This document shows, in pieces, positions 8,383 to 18,653 of a stretch of 64,000 bases of DNA; the first letter of the stretch is position 1; each line of letters begins with the position of its first letter. The stretch lies in assembly GCA_016705575.1 (NCBI GenBank), contig JADIXX010000001.1:806001-870000 (forward strand). Reading direction: 5' to 3'. A model generated the notes under the pieces. The model was given only the letters and a program-made list of their open reading frames with translations, searched no databases and was not told the origin of the DNA. Source of the DNA: Candidatus Aalborgicola defluviihabitans. GTDB lineage: Bacteria; Pseudomonadota; Gammaproteobacteria; Burkholderiales; Burkholderiaceae_C. Position numbers and translations under genes: made by a program.

Positions 8383-9285
8383 TTATCCTAGCAAAAACTG
8401 GACCACAGCATCGACTTGATCGGTGGCGATCAGCGTGGGTGCATGGCCTACACCGGCAAACTCCACTAGGCGGGCACGGGGGCCGCGCTCGGTCATCAGG
8501 CGAGCGGTCTGAGGCGACAGCAGGTCAGATTGCGCACCACGTAGCAGCAGGGTTTGTGCCTGGATGCCATCGTATAAAGCCCACAACATAGCCTCACCCT
8601 GGGTCGCACTCTCTTGCGACATGCTGGCAAAAGGCACCGCAATGGCCGGATCGTAGTGCAGCGTCACTGCGCTGTCCGATCCGGGAATCGGCTTGACCAT
8701 GTGGCGAGAGAGCTCCAGCCATTGAGTCGGTGTGTGGGGACCAAAGGTGGTGGAAATGGCCCACATGGCGTCGGCTGCCTGCTGCAGGGATTCAAACCGC
8801 ACCACCTGACCCAGGTAGGCACCAATGCGCACCAAGGCTTCCCACTGGATACTGGGGCCAACGTCGTTAAGCACCAAACGGCGTGCCGTGATGGGCAAGG
8901 GAAACTGGGTCTGCCCCAACACGGCCATGCCGATGAGCCCGCCCATGCTGGTGCCAACCCAATCCAGCGTTTTGGTTTGCGGTGCCAAATGGGCCAACAA
9001 AGCCACCATATCGGCCGCATAGACGGGCACTTGGTAGCCCATGGGGTCAACCAGCCAGTCGCTTTGGCCGCGACCCACCACATCGGGGCAGATTACACGC
9101 ACGCTGCCACCGGATCTTTCCACCAGAGCCTGGGCCAGGGTATCGAAGTCACGGCCCTGGCGGGACAGCCCATGGACGCAGACCACAGCATGGGATGCAT
9201 CAGGCGAACCCCACTCCCAATACGCCATGCGGTGGCCCTTGTAAGCATCGGGACATGGTAGGTAATTCAGCTTAGGTTCAGACAT
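8383..9285 (-). CDS. alpha/beta hydrolase
   Basis: A 300-residue alpha/beta-hydrolase-fold protein. The nucleophile elbow is GTSMGG, the oxyanion-hole region is CVHGLSRQG, the acid is probably the Asp in GAQSDLLSP, and the catalytic His is in GVGHAP near the C terminus. The start was set at 9285 (MSEPKLNYLPCPDAY), where similarity to hydrolases begins; the frame is open to an ATG at 9345 that would add 20 residues. Neither start has a convincing SD. It lies 21 bases upstream of relA on the same strand and diverges from bdhA. The substrate is unknown. Confidence 0.8.
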   Translation of the reverse strand: MSEPKLNYLPCPDAYKGHRMAYWEWGSPDASHAVVCVHGLSRQGRDFDTLAQALVERSGGSVRVICPDVVGRGQSDWLVDPMGYQVPVYAADMVALLAHLAPQTKTLDWVGTSMGGLIGMAVLGQTQFPLPITARRLVLNDVGPSIQWEALVRIGAYLGQVVRFESLQQAADAMWAISTTFGPHTPTQWLELSRHMVKPIPGSDSAVTLHYDPAIAVPFASMSQESATQGEAMLWALYDGIQAQTLLLRGAQSDLLSPQTARLMTERGPRARLVEFAGVGHAPTLIATDQVDAVVQFLLG

Positions 9286-9378
9286 GGTGCAATGGAGGTT
9301 TGATAATTCGGGTTCGATGCCATAGCTGGATCGTAATTCAATCATCCATCCATTTACAAAACTGATAAGGAGAACAGC

Positions 9379-10149
9379 ATGCTCAAAGGCAAAACCGCCC
9401 TCATTACCGGTTCCACCAGCGGTATTGGCCTGGGTATTGCAAAGGCATTGGCAGCCCAGGGTGCCAACATTGTGCTCAATGGCTTTGGCGACGTAGAAGG
9501 CCCCAAGGCCGAGGTTGCAGGGCTAGGTGTGCAGGTGAGCTACCACGGTGCCGACATGAGCAAGCCCTCTGAGATCGAAGACATGATCCACCACGCCACC
9601 AAGACCTTTGGTGCTCTGGACATTCTGGTCAACAACGCCGGCATCCAGCACGTGGCGCGGGTAGAGAACTTTCCGGTGGAGCGCTGGGACGCCATTCTGG
9701 CCATCAACCTCTCCAGTGCGTTCCACGCCACCCGCCTCGCGTTGCCGGGCATGCTGGCGCGCAATTGGGGCCGCATCATCAACGTGGCATCGATCCACGG
9801 CCTGGTGGCGTCAGCTGAAAAGTCTGCCTATGTGGCGGCCAAGCACGGTGTCGTGGGCCTAACCAAGGTGACCGCGCTGGAAAATGCCACCACCGGCGTG
9901 ACCTGCAACGCTATCTGCCCCGGCTGGGTACTCACACCCTTGGTCCAAAAACAGGTGGATGCCAAAGCTACAGCGCTAAAAATCAGCAACAACGACGCGA
10001 CCAAGCTGCTATTGGGTGAAAAAGAGCCCTCCCTGCAATTTACAACGCCCGAGGAACTGGGCGCTTTGGCCGTGTTCTTCTGCTCACCTGCTGGCAACAA
10101 CGTGCGTGGCGTGGCCTGGAACATGGATGGTGGCTGGACAGCGCAATAG
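9379..10149 (+). CDS. bdhA: 3-hydroxybutyrate dehydrogenase
   Basis: A short-chain dehydrogenase of 256 residues that interconverts (R)-3-hydroxybutyrate and acetoacetate with NAD(H), the step that returns polyhydroxybutyrate monomers to metabolism. The Rossmann motif TGSTSGIG is at 10-17, NNAG at 85-88 and the catalytic S138, Y151, K155 set is intact. The segments HVARVENFPVERWDAI and QFTTPEELGALAVFFCS are characteristic of the bacterial 3-hydroxybutyrate dehydrogenase subgroup rather than generic SDRs. An AAGGAGA ribosome binding site precedes ATG 9379. It stands alone, divergent from the hydrolase gene. Confidence 0.9.
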   Translation: MLKGKTALITGSTSGIGLGIAKALAAQGANIVLNGFGDVEGPKAEVAGLGVQVSYHGADMSKPSEIEDMIHHATKTFGALDILVNNAGIQHVARVENFPVERWDAILAINLSSAFHATRLALPGMLARNWGRIINVASIHGLVASAEKSAYVAAKHGVVGLTKVTALENATTGVTCNAICPGWVLTPLVQKQVDAKATALKISNNDATKLLLGEKEPSLQFTTPEELGALAVFFCSPAGNNVRGVAWNMDGGWTAQ

Positions 10150-10242
10150 ACATGGCAGCCCACAAGAGGGGCAACACCGTGTAGCATCGGTCCATCGGTT
10201 GAAGGGGGTTCACCCACTTACCCGTTTTGAAATGGGAGGCCC

Positions 10243-11415
10243 TTGGACATCAAGACCTTGATGATCACCACTGCGGCGCTGTCACTGGCAGCCGGTGTGG
10301 TGATGCTCATACTGTTGCGCACGCAGCGAACCTATCCAGGGTTTGGCTGGTGGGCGTTTGGAATCGTCTCAATTGCGTTGGGAACGATCATGTTCGGGGT
10401 GCGCGGGGCGCACACGGGTTGGCTGCTCCTCCTGGGTTCGAACAGCCTGTTGGTGTTGGGCTATTTACTGGTTTACCACGGCATGCTGGTATTTCGGGGA
10501 CGATCAGAACACCGCTGGCTGCAATGGGGCATATTCCTGACGTTCTTTCTGGTCTTTGGCTATTACTGCTCAGACAGGCAGGACATTGCCGCGCGCATTA
10601 CCGTTTACTCCCTCTATATTACGGGCCTGTTACTGGCCATTGCAGAATCCGCGCTCGGTCCCAGCCACCAAAAATTGGGGGTCAACGAAATTTTGCTTGC
10701 AACCTGGATGATGCTGATGGGAGGACTCACGCTGTACCGGGCCTGGCACGCAATTGCTGGCCACGCAACCGATCCACTGTGGATGCAGGAGACCGGATTC
10801 CAGAGCTACTATGTCTTGGCCCAGGTTCTAACCGTGCAGTTGTCAACATTGGCACTCATCGGCATTCATGCACAGCGAATAGAACACGACTATCTGGTGT
10901 TGCAAGGACAACTCCGCGCGCAATCCACCCATGATCCATTGACGGGCCTATACAATCGACGCTACCTTGATGAAACCCTTGCCGACGAAATGCGGCGCTC
11001 CGAGCGTGATGGCCACAATCTGTGCGTGGCAATGCTCGACATCGATCACTTCAAGCGCATTAACGACACCTATGGCCACGAGGCAGGTGACGATGTCTTG
11101 CGAACGCTCGGCACGCTATTCATGCAATGGGCACGAGCCAGCGATATTGTTTGTCGATACGGTGGCGAGGAGTTCAGCATCATTCTGCGCGATACGACAC
11201 TTGATCAAGTGATGCCTCGCATCAACGCGCTGCGCGAAAGCATCGCGCAGGCAAAGTTCTGCAGTGGAAGCCGACAACTTCCATCGGTGACGATTTCTAT
11301 CGGTGTTGCACAGTCCGATGCCAAAATCACCAACCCGGTGGCCTTTCTAAACCGCGCAGATGCGGCCATGTACCGCGCCAAGCAAAACGGGCGCAATCGT
11401 GTCGAGCGGGATTAG
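10243..11415 (+). CDS. membrane diguanylate cyclase
   Basis: Predicted to make cyclic di-GMP from two GTP. The 390 residues comprise six or seven N-terminal membrane helices (about 5-210) with no recognised sensor domain, then a complete GGDEF domain (about 225-388). DPLTGLYNRR opens the domain, DIDHFKRINDTYGH holds the metal-binding Asp, and the active site reads GGEEF (307-311). R298-x-x-D301, five residues before the active site, is an intact inhibitory I-site, so product feedback is expected. Translation starts at TTG 10243, preceded by GGGAGG at ideal spacing; no ATG gives the full first helix. The stop overlaps the end of the convergent pseudogene by 3 bases. Confidence 0.9.
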   Translation: MDIKTLMITTAALSLAAGVVMLILLRTQRTYPGFGWWAFGIVSIALGTIMFGVRGAHTGWLLLLGSNSLLVLGYLLVYHGMLVFRGRSEHRWLQWGIFLTFFLVFGYYCSDRQDIAARITVYSLYITGLLLAIAESALGPSHQKLGVNEILLATWMMLMGGLTLYRAWHAIAGHATDPLWMQETGFQSYYVLAQVLTVQLSTLALIGIHAQRIEHDYLVLQGQLRAQSTHDPLTGLYNRRYLDETLADEMRRSERDGHNLCVAMLDIDHFKRINDTYGHEAGDDVLRTLGTLFMQWARASDIVCRYGGEEFSIILRDTTLDQVMPRINALRESIAQAKFCSGSRQLPSVTISIGVAQSDAKITNPVAFLNRADAAMYRAKQNGRNRVERD

Positions 11416-13795
11416 CTGAACTGTTTGAACGCCATCACGGCCTGGTTGGGCAACGCGCATAGCAGGGACAGTTCTTTTTCATCCAGCTCATGAGAACCAT
11501 GCTGCTTTTTCTCTGCGTAAATCAGACCAAAAGGTGCGCCCTTGATCAGCAAAGGCAGCAGCAAGAAGGTCGGAGCATTCAAGCAGGCGCGAAGCCAAGC
11601 TGGCAAGCGCTGGGCCAGACGGGTTTCCCTGGCAATGCTGATCATGGTGTCGGTGCCCGTGTTGCAAACCACGGCAAACAAGTCGGGAGTGGTCACTTTG
11701 AGGGATGACTTGAACCCTTTGACATACTGCTAGACCTCGTTACCCAGGCCAAAACGGCCGGTCATGGTTTCGGTCTTGGCGTCGCACATGCAGAAAATGA
11801 TGTGATGAAACTGCATGGCCTGGTTCATGATTTCCAGAATCATGCGCAATACATCGTTGAGCTTGTAGTCCTCCACCATGGCATTGGTAATATCCTGAAT
11901 ACCAGCGGTCAGGGTTTCGGTCACACGAGGGTCATTGACCGCCACATGACCCATTGCATTCAAGGGTGCAGTATGCGTGGCATGCAATTCTAACGCTGCC
12001 ATTTCACACTGACTGGGCAATGCTTGTACTGCGGATGCATTACCTTGCACCCCGTCCGGAATGGTCAATAACCTGCCAGCCGGTGACCCCTGTTTCACCC
12101 GAATTTCCATGGCTGTGGCCAGTTCCACTAGTTTCAGGCGCGCTACCGCCGTGGCCGCCTGTACATCCTTCGACCCTACACCCATCGCCTGCACATATTT
12201 ACGCGTAATTGTCTAGACAAGAGTATCCACATTTTTGGGATCGGAGTGCCACAGTACGTCCGCTATTTCGTTGTAGGCCATAGCAACTCAGCGGATGCGT
12301 TCACCAAGGTCCGACGGTGCGCGCGAAGGCACCACATCTACCAATTTGCGCATGCAGCGCTGCATGCTGTGCGGAAGTCACCAGGCTTTGGCAATGCCCA
12401 GGCCCAGGTTTCCTAAGGTCAATCCCAGCACGGTGATGGAGGCCGCCTCTTCGGTCTGCGGTTCACGCGTGGCTTGCACCAGGTTGCGAATCTGGCTGGC
12501 TTCATCGGGAAATTAAAACTGCACCAGCACCCGCCCCAGGTTCTGCAACATGGCGCCAATAGCGGCTTCTTCGCCTTCACTGGCAAGCGGGCGCAGCTCG
12601 CCACCAAGGGATGTGGCCATCAGGCAGCGCAAAAAATCTTCCTTGAGTTGCGCGGCTTGGGCATTGTCCTGCATGTGCTCCAACAGCACCAAGCTCAGGG
12701 CCATATTGCGAATGCCGTTAAACCCCACCAGGTTGACCGCCCGCGAAACGGTATTGATGCTGCGGCGATGCGCAAAATGCGCACTGTTGACCATGCGCAG
12801 GAGTTTGTTGGTGAGCGCCACATCCTTCAGGATTTCATTGGCGACGCTGTTAACACTCTCGGCCTCCGACGTGGCCATGCGCTGGATGCGCACCACCGAA
12901 TCCGACAGCGCCGGAAAATCACTCTTGTGGTGAATGTGGAGCAGCAGAAAGTCCAGCGTGCTGCTCTGACCGCCCGCCTCTACGGGGGCCAATGTTGCCT
13001 AGGGCTTAGCCCATTGCTCCAATTCGTCCAGGAACGCGCGGGCTGTGGTAAATCGCTGGCTGGGATTGCGCGCCAGTGCCCGGGCCACCGTCGCACGCAG
13101 GCGGTCATCCACATCCGGGTTGACATCGGCTGGTAGCGCCAGCTACTCATATGTCACCCGGTATACCGGGCGTTAGGGGTCGCGCTCCTCGATCAGCGGC
13201 TTGCCCATGAGCATTTCGGCCAGCGCCACCCCAGCAGAAAAAATATCCATGGAAGGAACTGGCGTGGCCCCGTTGGCAGCCTTTGGGGACAGGTAACCCA
13301 CGTTGCAGCCATTGAGCGACACAGGGTCCACCAGCACATTGGAGGGTTTGAGATCGCGGTGAACGACACCAGCCGCCTGTGCTACTGCCACGGCATCCAA
13401 AACATCCATCATCAAGGCGACCGCTTCGTGCGGTCCCATGGCACCGCGCTTCTTGAGAAGCTGCTCCAGGGTCTGACCGGCAATGTACTCAAACACAAGG
13501 TAAGGCTGCTCGTCCTGGATGTCGGCCTCGTAGGCCGGCACGATATTGGCGTGCTTGACCCGACCAACGCTGCGCACTTCATCCAGCCACTGCGACAGGG
13601 CCTGGTCGACCGTGCCGCTACTCGGTCGCACGCTACTTCGCGTTCCAGACGGGGATCAAAGGCCAACCAAACGGTGGACTGTGCACCTTGCCCCAGGATT
13701 TTGCGTAGTTCAAATCGGCCTAAAGTATCCGATACGCGTAATGCACCCGTCGCCAACATGGAGCGGGTATTGGGAATAGCGGGAGTATTGGACAT
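11412..13795 (-). pseudogene. decayed Ser/Thr kinase-HDOD-GAF signalling protein
   Basis: One ancestral gene of about 800 codons, now broken. From 13795 an N-terminal kinase start is readable (glycine loop GQGAQSTV), then a small deletion near 13640 removes the segment with the ATP-binding lysine and shifts the frame. Everything downstream is in a single frame but is cut by eight stops, at 13173, 13143, 12999, 12513, 12378, 12288, 12213 and 11730 (lowest base of each). The kinase keeps HRDLKPSN but lacks the DFG segment. A recognisable HDOD domain follows (about 12940-12520), then a GAF-like C terminus (about 11950-11412). Domain order resembles a signalling family I recall from Comamonadaceae. 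No product is expected. Confidence 0.85.
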
Positions 13796-13890
13796 GCAGG
13801 GCCGTCGTAGGCGGCACACAATTGGCGTGCACTCGTAGCAATGCACGACAGCGGAATGATGGCGTGTTGCCCGTTCAGTGACCCTGGATT

Positions 13891-14175
13891 TCAGGGTGAT
13901 GGGCGACTCTGCTGGCGCACCTGCTGACGCAGCTCTGCTCGCTCTTGGTCGTTCAACTGGCGCTCAGCCGACGGTTGATTTCCTTGAGGTCGTGTATTTT
14001 CGCGCTGGGCCAATAGGGCTTCACGCAATGCTGCGCGGCGATCATGGGTTTCAGCGGCTGGCGGCGGCGGTTTCGCGTCGCCGTGTGTACTGTGCACAGG
14101 CAAGGCGTTGCCCTGAGCGAACGCCACCGAGGCGTTCAACCCGAAAATACAGCACAGGACACAATGTTTGAGCAT
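13891..14175 (-). CDS. small secreted protein, unknown function
   Basis: A 94-residue protein with a signal peptide (cleavage likely after NASVAFA, about residue 20), followed by a polar segment rich in Arg, Gln and Glu whose end, RQLNDQERAELRQQVRQQ, looks like a short amphipathic helix. I do not recognise the family. ATG 14175 was chosen; a TTG at 14193 would add six residues. No good SD is visible. It diverges from ompR across 162 bp and is downstream of nothing obvious. The stop codon lies in a small hairpin (13881-13897) without a T-run. Confidence 0.55.
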   Translation of the reverse strand: MLKHCVLCCIFGLNASVAFAQGNALPVHSTHGDAKPPPPAAETHDRRAALREALLAQRENTRPQGNQPSAERQLNDQERAELRQQVRQQSRPSP

Positions 14176-14337
14176 GGCAGTTTGAAGGGTCAAAGGGTAG
14201 CCTGATCCCCATTGTTGGTGTGAACACTGCCAATTGCCACCCGTTTTTGTAACATAGTGTCAACTATTGCGGTTTAACGAAGCCCGTGATGCCCAAGCCG
14301 CGCAGAATCGGGTTTGTTACATATTTGACAGCACCTT

Positions 14338-15069
14338 ATGCAGAATCCGGCACCCCGACCCAACAAAATTTTGGTGGTTGATGATGACACCCGCATCCGC
14401 GACCTGTTGCGGCGTTACCTAACACAAGAAGGTTTTGACGTTCTATTGGCGGAAGATGGCAAGGCGTTGACCCGCATCATGATGCGGGAAACCGCCGATC
14501 TCATCGTGCTGGACCTGATGATGCCCGGTGAAGACGGCCTGTCGATCTGCCGGCGCTTGCGTACCGCCGGCGACCAGACTCCCATCATCATGCTCACCGC
14601 CAAGGGTGAAGACATTGACCGCATCGTGGGCCTGGAAGTGGGTGCCGACGATTACCTGGGCAAGCCATTCAACCCGCGTGAATTGCTGGCCCGCATCCAT
14701 GCGGTTTTGCGCCGTCGCCCTCCGCCCGAAGTACCCGGTGCGCCGTCCACGGAAAACGAGGTTGCACGCTTTGGCACCTTTACTTTTGACCTGGCCGCCC
14801 GAACTCTGCACAAGGAAGGCAATGAGTTGGCCCTGACCACAGGCGAATTTGCCATGCTCAAAGCGCTTGTGCGCCATCCACGTGTGCCGCTGTCCCGTGA
14901 AAAGCTGGCACAGTTGTCACGCGGTCGAGAATTTGAACCGTTTGACCGCAGCCTGGATGTGCAAGTCTCACGCCTGCGCAAGCTGATAGAAACCGATCCC
15001 GCCTCGCCACGTTTCGTTCAGACGGTATGGGGTGTGGGTTATGTGTTTGTGCCTGATGAGGCCACCTGA
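14338..15069 (+). CDS. ompR: response regulator OmpR
   Basis: A 243-residue DNA-binding response regulator. The receiver domain has the acidic pocket at D15-D17, the phosphoacceptor D59 (VLDLMMPGEDG), and the conserved Thr and Lys in LTAKGE and GKPF. The C-terminal winged helix of OmpR/PhoB type runs from about 140 and includes RSLDVQVSRLRKLIE and VWGVGYVF. It is closest in style to OmpR rather than other PhoB-family members, and is followed at once by an EnvZ-like kinase, so the pair probably controls porins or envelope functions in response to osmolarity. The 162-bp upstream gap is A/T-rich and probably holds the promoter. Confidence 0.88.
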   Translation: MQNPAPRPNKILVVDDDTRIRDLLRRYLTQEGFDVLLAEDGKALTRIMMRETADLIVLDLMMPGEDGLSICRRLRTAGDQTPIIMLTAKGEDIDRIVGLEVGADDYLGKPFNPRELLARIHAVLRRRPPPEVPGAPSTENEVARFGTFTFDLAARTLHKEGNELALTTGEFAMLKALVRHPRVPLSREKLAQLSRGREFEPFDRSLDVQVSRLRKLIETDPASPRFVQTVWGVGYVFVPDEAT

Positions 15070-15074
15070 ACCAG

Positions 15075-16508
15075 GTGTTGGCGCAATTGGTCCAGACCCA
15101 GACTCCCACCCAATTTGAGGATACGCAGAACAGTGCGCCAGCAACACTGATTGATTCGGCTATCGATGGCCCGCAACACCGGCGCACCAGCCTGAGCCTG
15201 TTCTGGCGCACTTTCTTCCTGCTGGCCCTCCTGCTGCTGGGCAGCATATTGGCTTGGTTGCAGACCCTGCGTTCACTGGAGTTTGAGCCCCGCGCCATGC
15301 AGACGGCACAACAACTGGCATCCCAGGTAAATTTGAGCCGCGCTGCCTTGATCCACGCCGATGCCATTGCCAGAACCTCACTACTCAAAACCATGAGCGA
15401 CCAGGAAGGCGTGCATATAGTTCCGCGTGAACCCACTGACCAGTTCACGCCCTTCGGCAAAAACGCAATCACCCGCCAGATCGCCGATGAACTCAGTACA
15501 CGCCTGGGGCCTGGTACGGTCATTGCCAGCAGTGTGAATTCCCAAAGCGGCCTTTGGATCGGTTTTGTGATCGACGGCGACGACTACTGGCTACTCACGG
15601 ATCAGGAACGGTTTAACACGGCTGGCGGAATCACCTGGATCATCTGGTTGGCCGTGGCAGGGGCCTTGTCGCTGGCTGGTGCGGCGCTGATTGCCCGACT
15701 GATCAATCGCCCGCTCAAGGAGTTGTCGTTTGCAGCAAGCCGGGTGCGCGAAGGCGATTTTGAAGCCAGCCGGCTGGATGAAAACGTCCAAACCGGTGAA
15801 ATCCGGGAAGTCAATATCGGCTTTAACCGCATGGCACAGCGCCTGGCCAAAGTTGAGCAAGATCGCGCAGTGATGCTCGCTGGTATCTCGCACGACTTGC
15901 GCACGCCGCTGGCGCGGTTACGTCTGGAAACCGAAATGAGCGTTGCCGACTTGGATGCCCGTGCCCACATGGCCGCCGACATTGCCCAATTGGACGCCAT
16001 CATCGGTAAATTTCTGGACTATGCCCGGCCCGAAAAAGACGCGCTCGCGCCCGTGTTGCTGGCGGACGTGGTGGATGCCTGCATCTATTCCTACAAAAAC
16101 CAGGCTGATGTGCAAATCACCCTGCAGTTGGAAGACAACCTTATGGTGATCGCGGACGAGGTGGAGCTTGGTCGCATCCTGTCCAACTTGCTTGAGAACG
16201 CCCGCCGCTATGGCAAGACACCTGAAACCGGTATTGCCCGTATCCAGATTGCAGCCATATCGCGGGACAAATGGGTGCTCATCAAAATTCGCGACAGCGG
16301 CATCGGCGCTGCGCCAGAACAATTGGCCAACCTGACGCAGCCCTTCTACCGGGGAGAAGCGGCCCGCACGGCCGCCAATGGTGCCGGGCTGGGGCTGGCT
16401 ATCGTAGAAAAAACCGTTCAGCGCATGGGCGGCGTGTTTACGCTGAGCATCGCCAGTACCGGAGGCCTGTCGGCCAATATACGGCTTAAGCGATTCACCG
16501 ATGCGTGA
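15075..16508 (+). CDS. envZ: sensor histidine kinase EnvZ-like
   Basis: A 477-residue inner-membrane kinase. A cytoplasmic N-terminal tail (1-42) is followed by TM1 (43-62), a periplasmic sensor region (63-184), TM2 (185-208), HAMP (209-262), the H-box ISHDLRTPLARLR with phospho-acceptor H273, and a HATPase domain with N-box LLENARRYG, DSGIG and GAGLGLAIV. All catalytic boxes are intact. The start is GTG 15075, five bases after the ompR stop; TTG 15078 is an alternative. It abuts the convergent fadH-like gene with no spacer, leaving no room for a private terminator. Confidence 0.87.
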   Translation: MLAQLVQTQTPTQFEDTQNSAPATLIDSAIDGPQHRRTSLSLFWRTFFLLALLLLGSILAWLQTLRSLEFEPRAMQTAQQLASQVNLSRAALIHADAIARTSLLKTMSDQEGVHIVPREPTDQFTPFGKNAITRQIADELSTRLGPGTVIASSVNSQSGLWIGFVIDGDDYWLLTDQERFNTAGGITWIIWLAVAGALSLAGAALIARLINRPLKELSFAASRVREGDFEASRLDENVQTGEIREVNIGFNRMAQRLAKVEQDRAVMLAGISHDLRTPLARLRLETEMSVADLDARAHMAADIAQLDAIIGKFLDYARPEKDALAPVLLADVVDACIYSYKNQADVQITLQLEDNLMVIADEVELGRILSNLLENARRYGKTPETGIARIQIAAISRDKWVLIKIRDSGIGAAPEQLANLTQPFYRGEAARTAANGAGLGLAIVEKTVQRMGGVFTLSIASTGGLSANIRLKRFTDA

Positions 16509-18557
16509 TCACAGGCTGACCGCAAGCACTGCGCCTTCACGGATGGCGCGCTTGGCATCCAGCTCTGACGCAAGGGCGGCGCCACCAATACGGTGAAAAC
16601 GCGGCGCGCTTGGCATGGCCGGCGCGTCAGATGGTGGCATCAACTCAATCAATGATTCTTGGCCAGCACACAACACCACGTGGTCTACTTCGAGCAGGCG
16701 TGATGTGCCGTTGACCGCAATATGCAAGCCGGAATCATCAATGTTTTGGTATTCGACGCCGGCCAACATCTCCACGCCGTTGCGTTGCAACACGGCGCGG
16801 TGCACCCAGCCTGACGTTTTACCCAAGCCCGCACCGACCCGCGTCGCCTTGCGCTGCAGCAAAAATAACTCACGGTAGGGTTCTGCTGGCTGGGGGGAAA
16901 CCAAACCACCGTTTGCGGTGGCGTGCAAGTCGACACCCCACTCACTGCACCAGTGTTCAATGGACACCGGCAGGGCAACGCCAGGGTCGTGTAGCAGAAA
17001 CTCTGCCACGTCAAACCCAATGCCGCCCGCACCGATGATGGCAACGCGCTTGCCCAGCGTGACCTTGCGCTGCAACACATCCAGGTAGGACACTACATTG
17101 GTCCGCTCCACGCCGGGTATTCGCGGCGTGCGGGGAACAATGCCGGTGGCCAACACCACGTCGTCAAACCCATGCGCCAGCAATTGCTCCCGGGTTACCC
17201 GCTGTCCCAATTGCAAGTTGACGCCGGTGGTTTTGATCCGTTTGGCAAAATAGCGCAATGTCTGGGCAAACTCTTCCTTGCCTGGCACCTGCATCGCAAC
17301 ATTGAACTGGCCGCCAACCCGGTCAGCGCTATCGAACAGACTGACGTCGTGTCCACATTCAGCCGCCACAGTGGCTGCAGACATGCCGGCAGGCCCCGCA
17401 CCCACTACTGCTATTTTCTTGCGACGCTGCGCCTTGCGATAGACCAATTCGGTTTCATAGCCTGCCCGTGGGTTGACCAGGCAACTGGCACGCTTGTTGG
17501 CAAAGGTGTGGTCCAGGCAAGCCTGGTTGCAGGCAATGCAGGTATTGATTTCGTCTACCCGACCGGCTGCCACTTTGTTAACCCACTCGGCATCAGCCAG
17601 GAACGGACGCGCCATGGACACCATATCGACCTGGCCACTGGCAATCAACGCCTCGGCCTCATCCGGCATGTTGATGCGGTTGCTGGCAATCACCGGAATT
17701 TTCACAGACTGCTTGAGCCGCGCCGCCACATGGGCAAAAGCCGCGCGCGGCACCGATGTGACGATGGTGGGTGTACGGGCCTCATGCCAGCCAATACCGG
17801 TGTTGAACATAGTTACCCCTGCAGATTCCAGTGCCTGCGCCACCTGCACCACTTCATCCCAGCTATTGCCACCTTCCACCAGGTCCAGCACTGAGTGGCG
17901 GTACATGAGAATGAAATTAGACCCAACGGCAGCACGAACCTGGCGCACGATCTCTACGGCCAGCCGCATCCGGTTCTCAATGGCACCGCCCCAGCGGTCT
18001 GTGCGCTGATTGGTCCGCATGCACAGAAACTGGTTGAGCAAATAGCCTTCGCTGCCCATGATCTCCACACCGTCGTAGCCGGCTTTTTGTGCCAGCCTTG
18101 CACAACGCACATAGGCACGGATGGTGGACTGGATGCCCGCCTCCGTGAGCGCTTTGGGTTTGAACATGGAAATGGGTGACTTGATGGCGGAAGCAGAGAC
18201 CACCAAGGGCTGGTATCCGTAACGCCCTGCATGCAGGATCTGCATGAGAATTTTTCCATCTTCTTCGTGTACAGCCCGCGTCAGCTTACGATGGTTGTAG
18301 ACATCAAAAATGGAATTGAGTGTCCCGCCAAAAGGCAATAGCCAGCCCTGGCGGTTAGGTGAAATGCCGCCCGTCACAATCAGCCCCACGCCACCCTTGG
18401 CACGTTCACGAAAATACGCAGCCAGCTTTGTGTAGTGGTAGAAACGGTCCTCCAGCCCGGTGTGCATGGAACCCATCATCACGCGGTTGCGCAGGGTAGT
18501 AAAACCCAGGTCCAGCGGTTTCAGTAAATTGGGGTGAGCGAATTGAGGCTGGGACAT
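16509..18557 (-). CDS. fadH: NADPH-dependent 2,4-dienoyl-CoA reductase-like flavoenzyme
   Basis: A 682-residue enzyme of the FadH/old-yellow-enzyme fusion class. The N-terminal FMN-binding TIM barrel spans about 1-335. A 4Fe-4S site with C340, C343, C347 and C359 has the spacing of E. coli FadH. The C-terminal half holds FAD and NAD(P) folds (VVGAGPAG at 384-391; a second GAGGIG). FadH reduces 2,4-dienoyl-CoA during oxidation of unsaturated fatty acids; related enzymes reduce other enoyl or trimethylamine substrates, so the exact substrate is not certain. The start at 18557 (MSQPQFAHPNLLKPLDLG) gives the family length; the open frame to 18620 adds an unlikely 21 residues. Confidence 0.82.
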   Translation of the reverse strand: MSQPQFAHPNLLKPLDLGFTTLRNRVMMGSMHTGLEDRFYHYTKLAAYFRERAKGGVGLIVTGGISPNRQGWLLPFGGTLNSIFDVYNHRKLTRAVHEEDGKILMQILHAGRYGYQPLVVSASAIKSPISMFKPKALTEAGIQSTIRAYVRCARLAQKAGYDGVEIMGSEGYLLNQFLCMRTNQRTDRWGGAIENRMRLAVEIVRQVRAAVGSNFILMYRHSVLDLVEGGNSWDEVVQVAQALESAGVTMFNTGIGWHEARTPTIVTSVPRAAFAHVAARLKQSVKIPVIASNRINMPDEAEALIASGQVDMVSMARPFLADAEWVNKVAAGRVDEINTCIACNQACLDHTFANKRASCLVNPRAGYETELVYRKAQRRKKIAVVGAGPAGMSAATVAAECGHDVSLFDSADRVGGQFNVAMQVPGKEEFAQTLRYFAKRIKTTGVNLQLGQRVTREQLLAHGFDDVVLATGIVPRTPRIPGVERTNVVSYLDVLQRKVTLGKRVAIIGAGGIGFDVAEFLLHDPGVALPVSIEHWCSEWGVDLHATANGGLVSPQPAEPYRELFLLQRKATRVGAGLGKTSGWVHRAVLQRNGVEMLAGVEYQNIDDSGLHIAVNGTSRLLEVDHVVLCAGQESLIELMPPSDAPAMPSAPRFHRIGGAALASELDAKRAIREGAVLAVSL

Positions 18558-18653
18558 GGTTTTGCGCAAGCAGAGTGAAAGCAGGGCATGAGTGTAGGCC
18601 CGCCACTCTGGTGCGAGCACCCCAAACGTACACGGCGCGACAATGCCGCGGAC

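Noticed and set aside
9966..9996. Possible repeat fragment in bdhA (AAAGCTACAGCGCTAAAAATCA)
   Set aside because: The corresponding residues align with the normal 3-hydroxybutyrate dehydrogenase helix and the landmarks are missing.
11412..13795. Stop-codon reassignment or programmed read-through to explain the interrupted kinase-HDOD gene
   Set aside because: All three stop types occur, catalytic segments are missing and neighbouring genes use stops normally. Decay is the simpler explanation.
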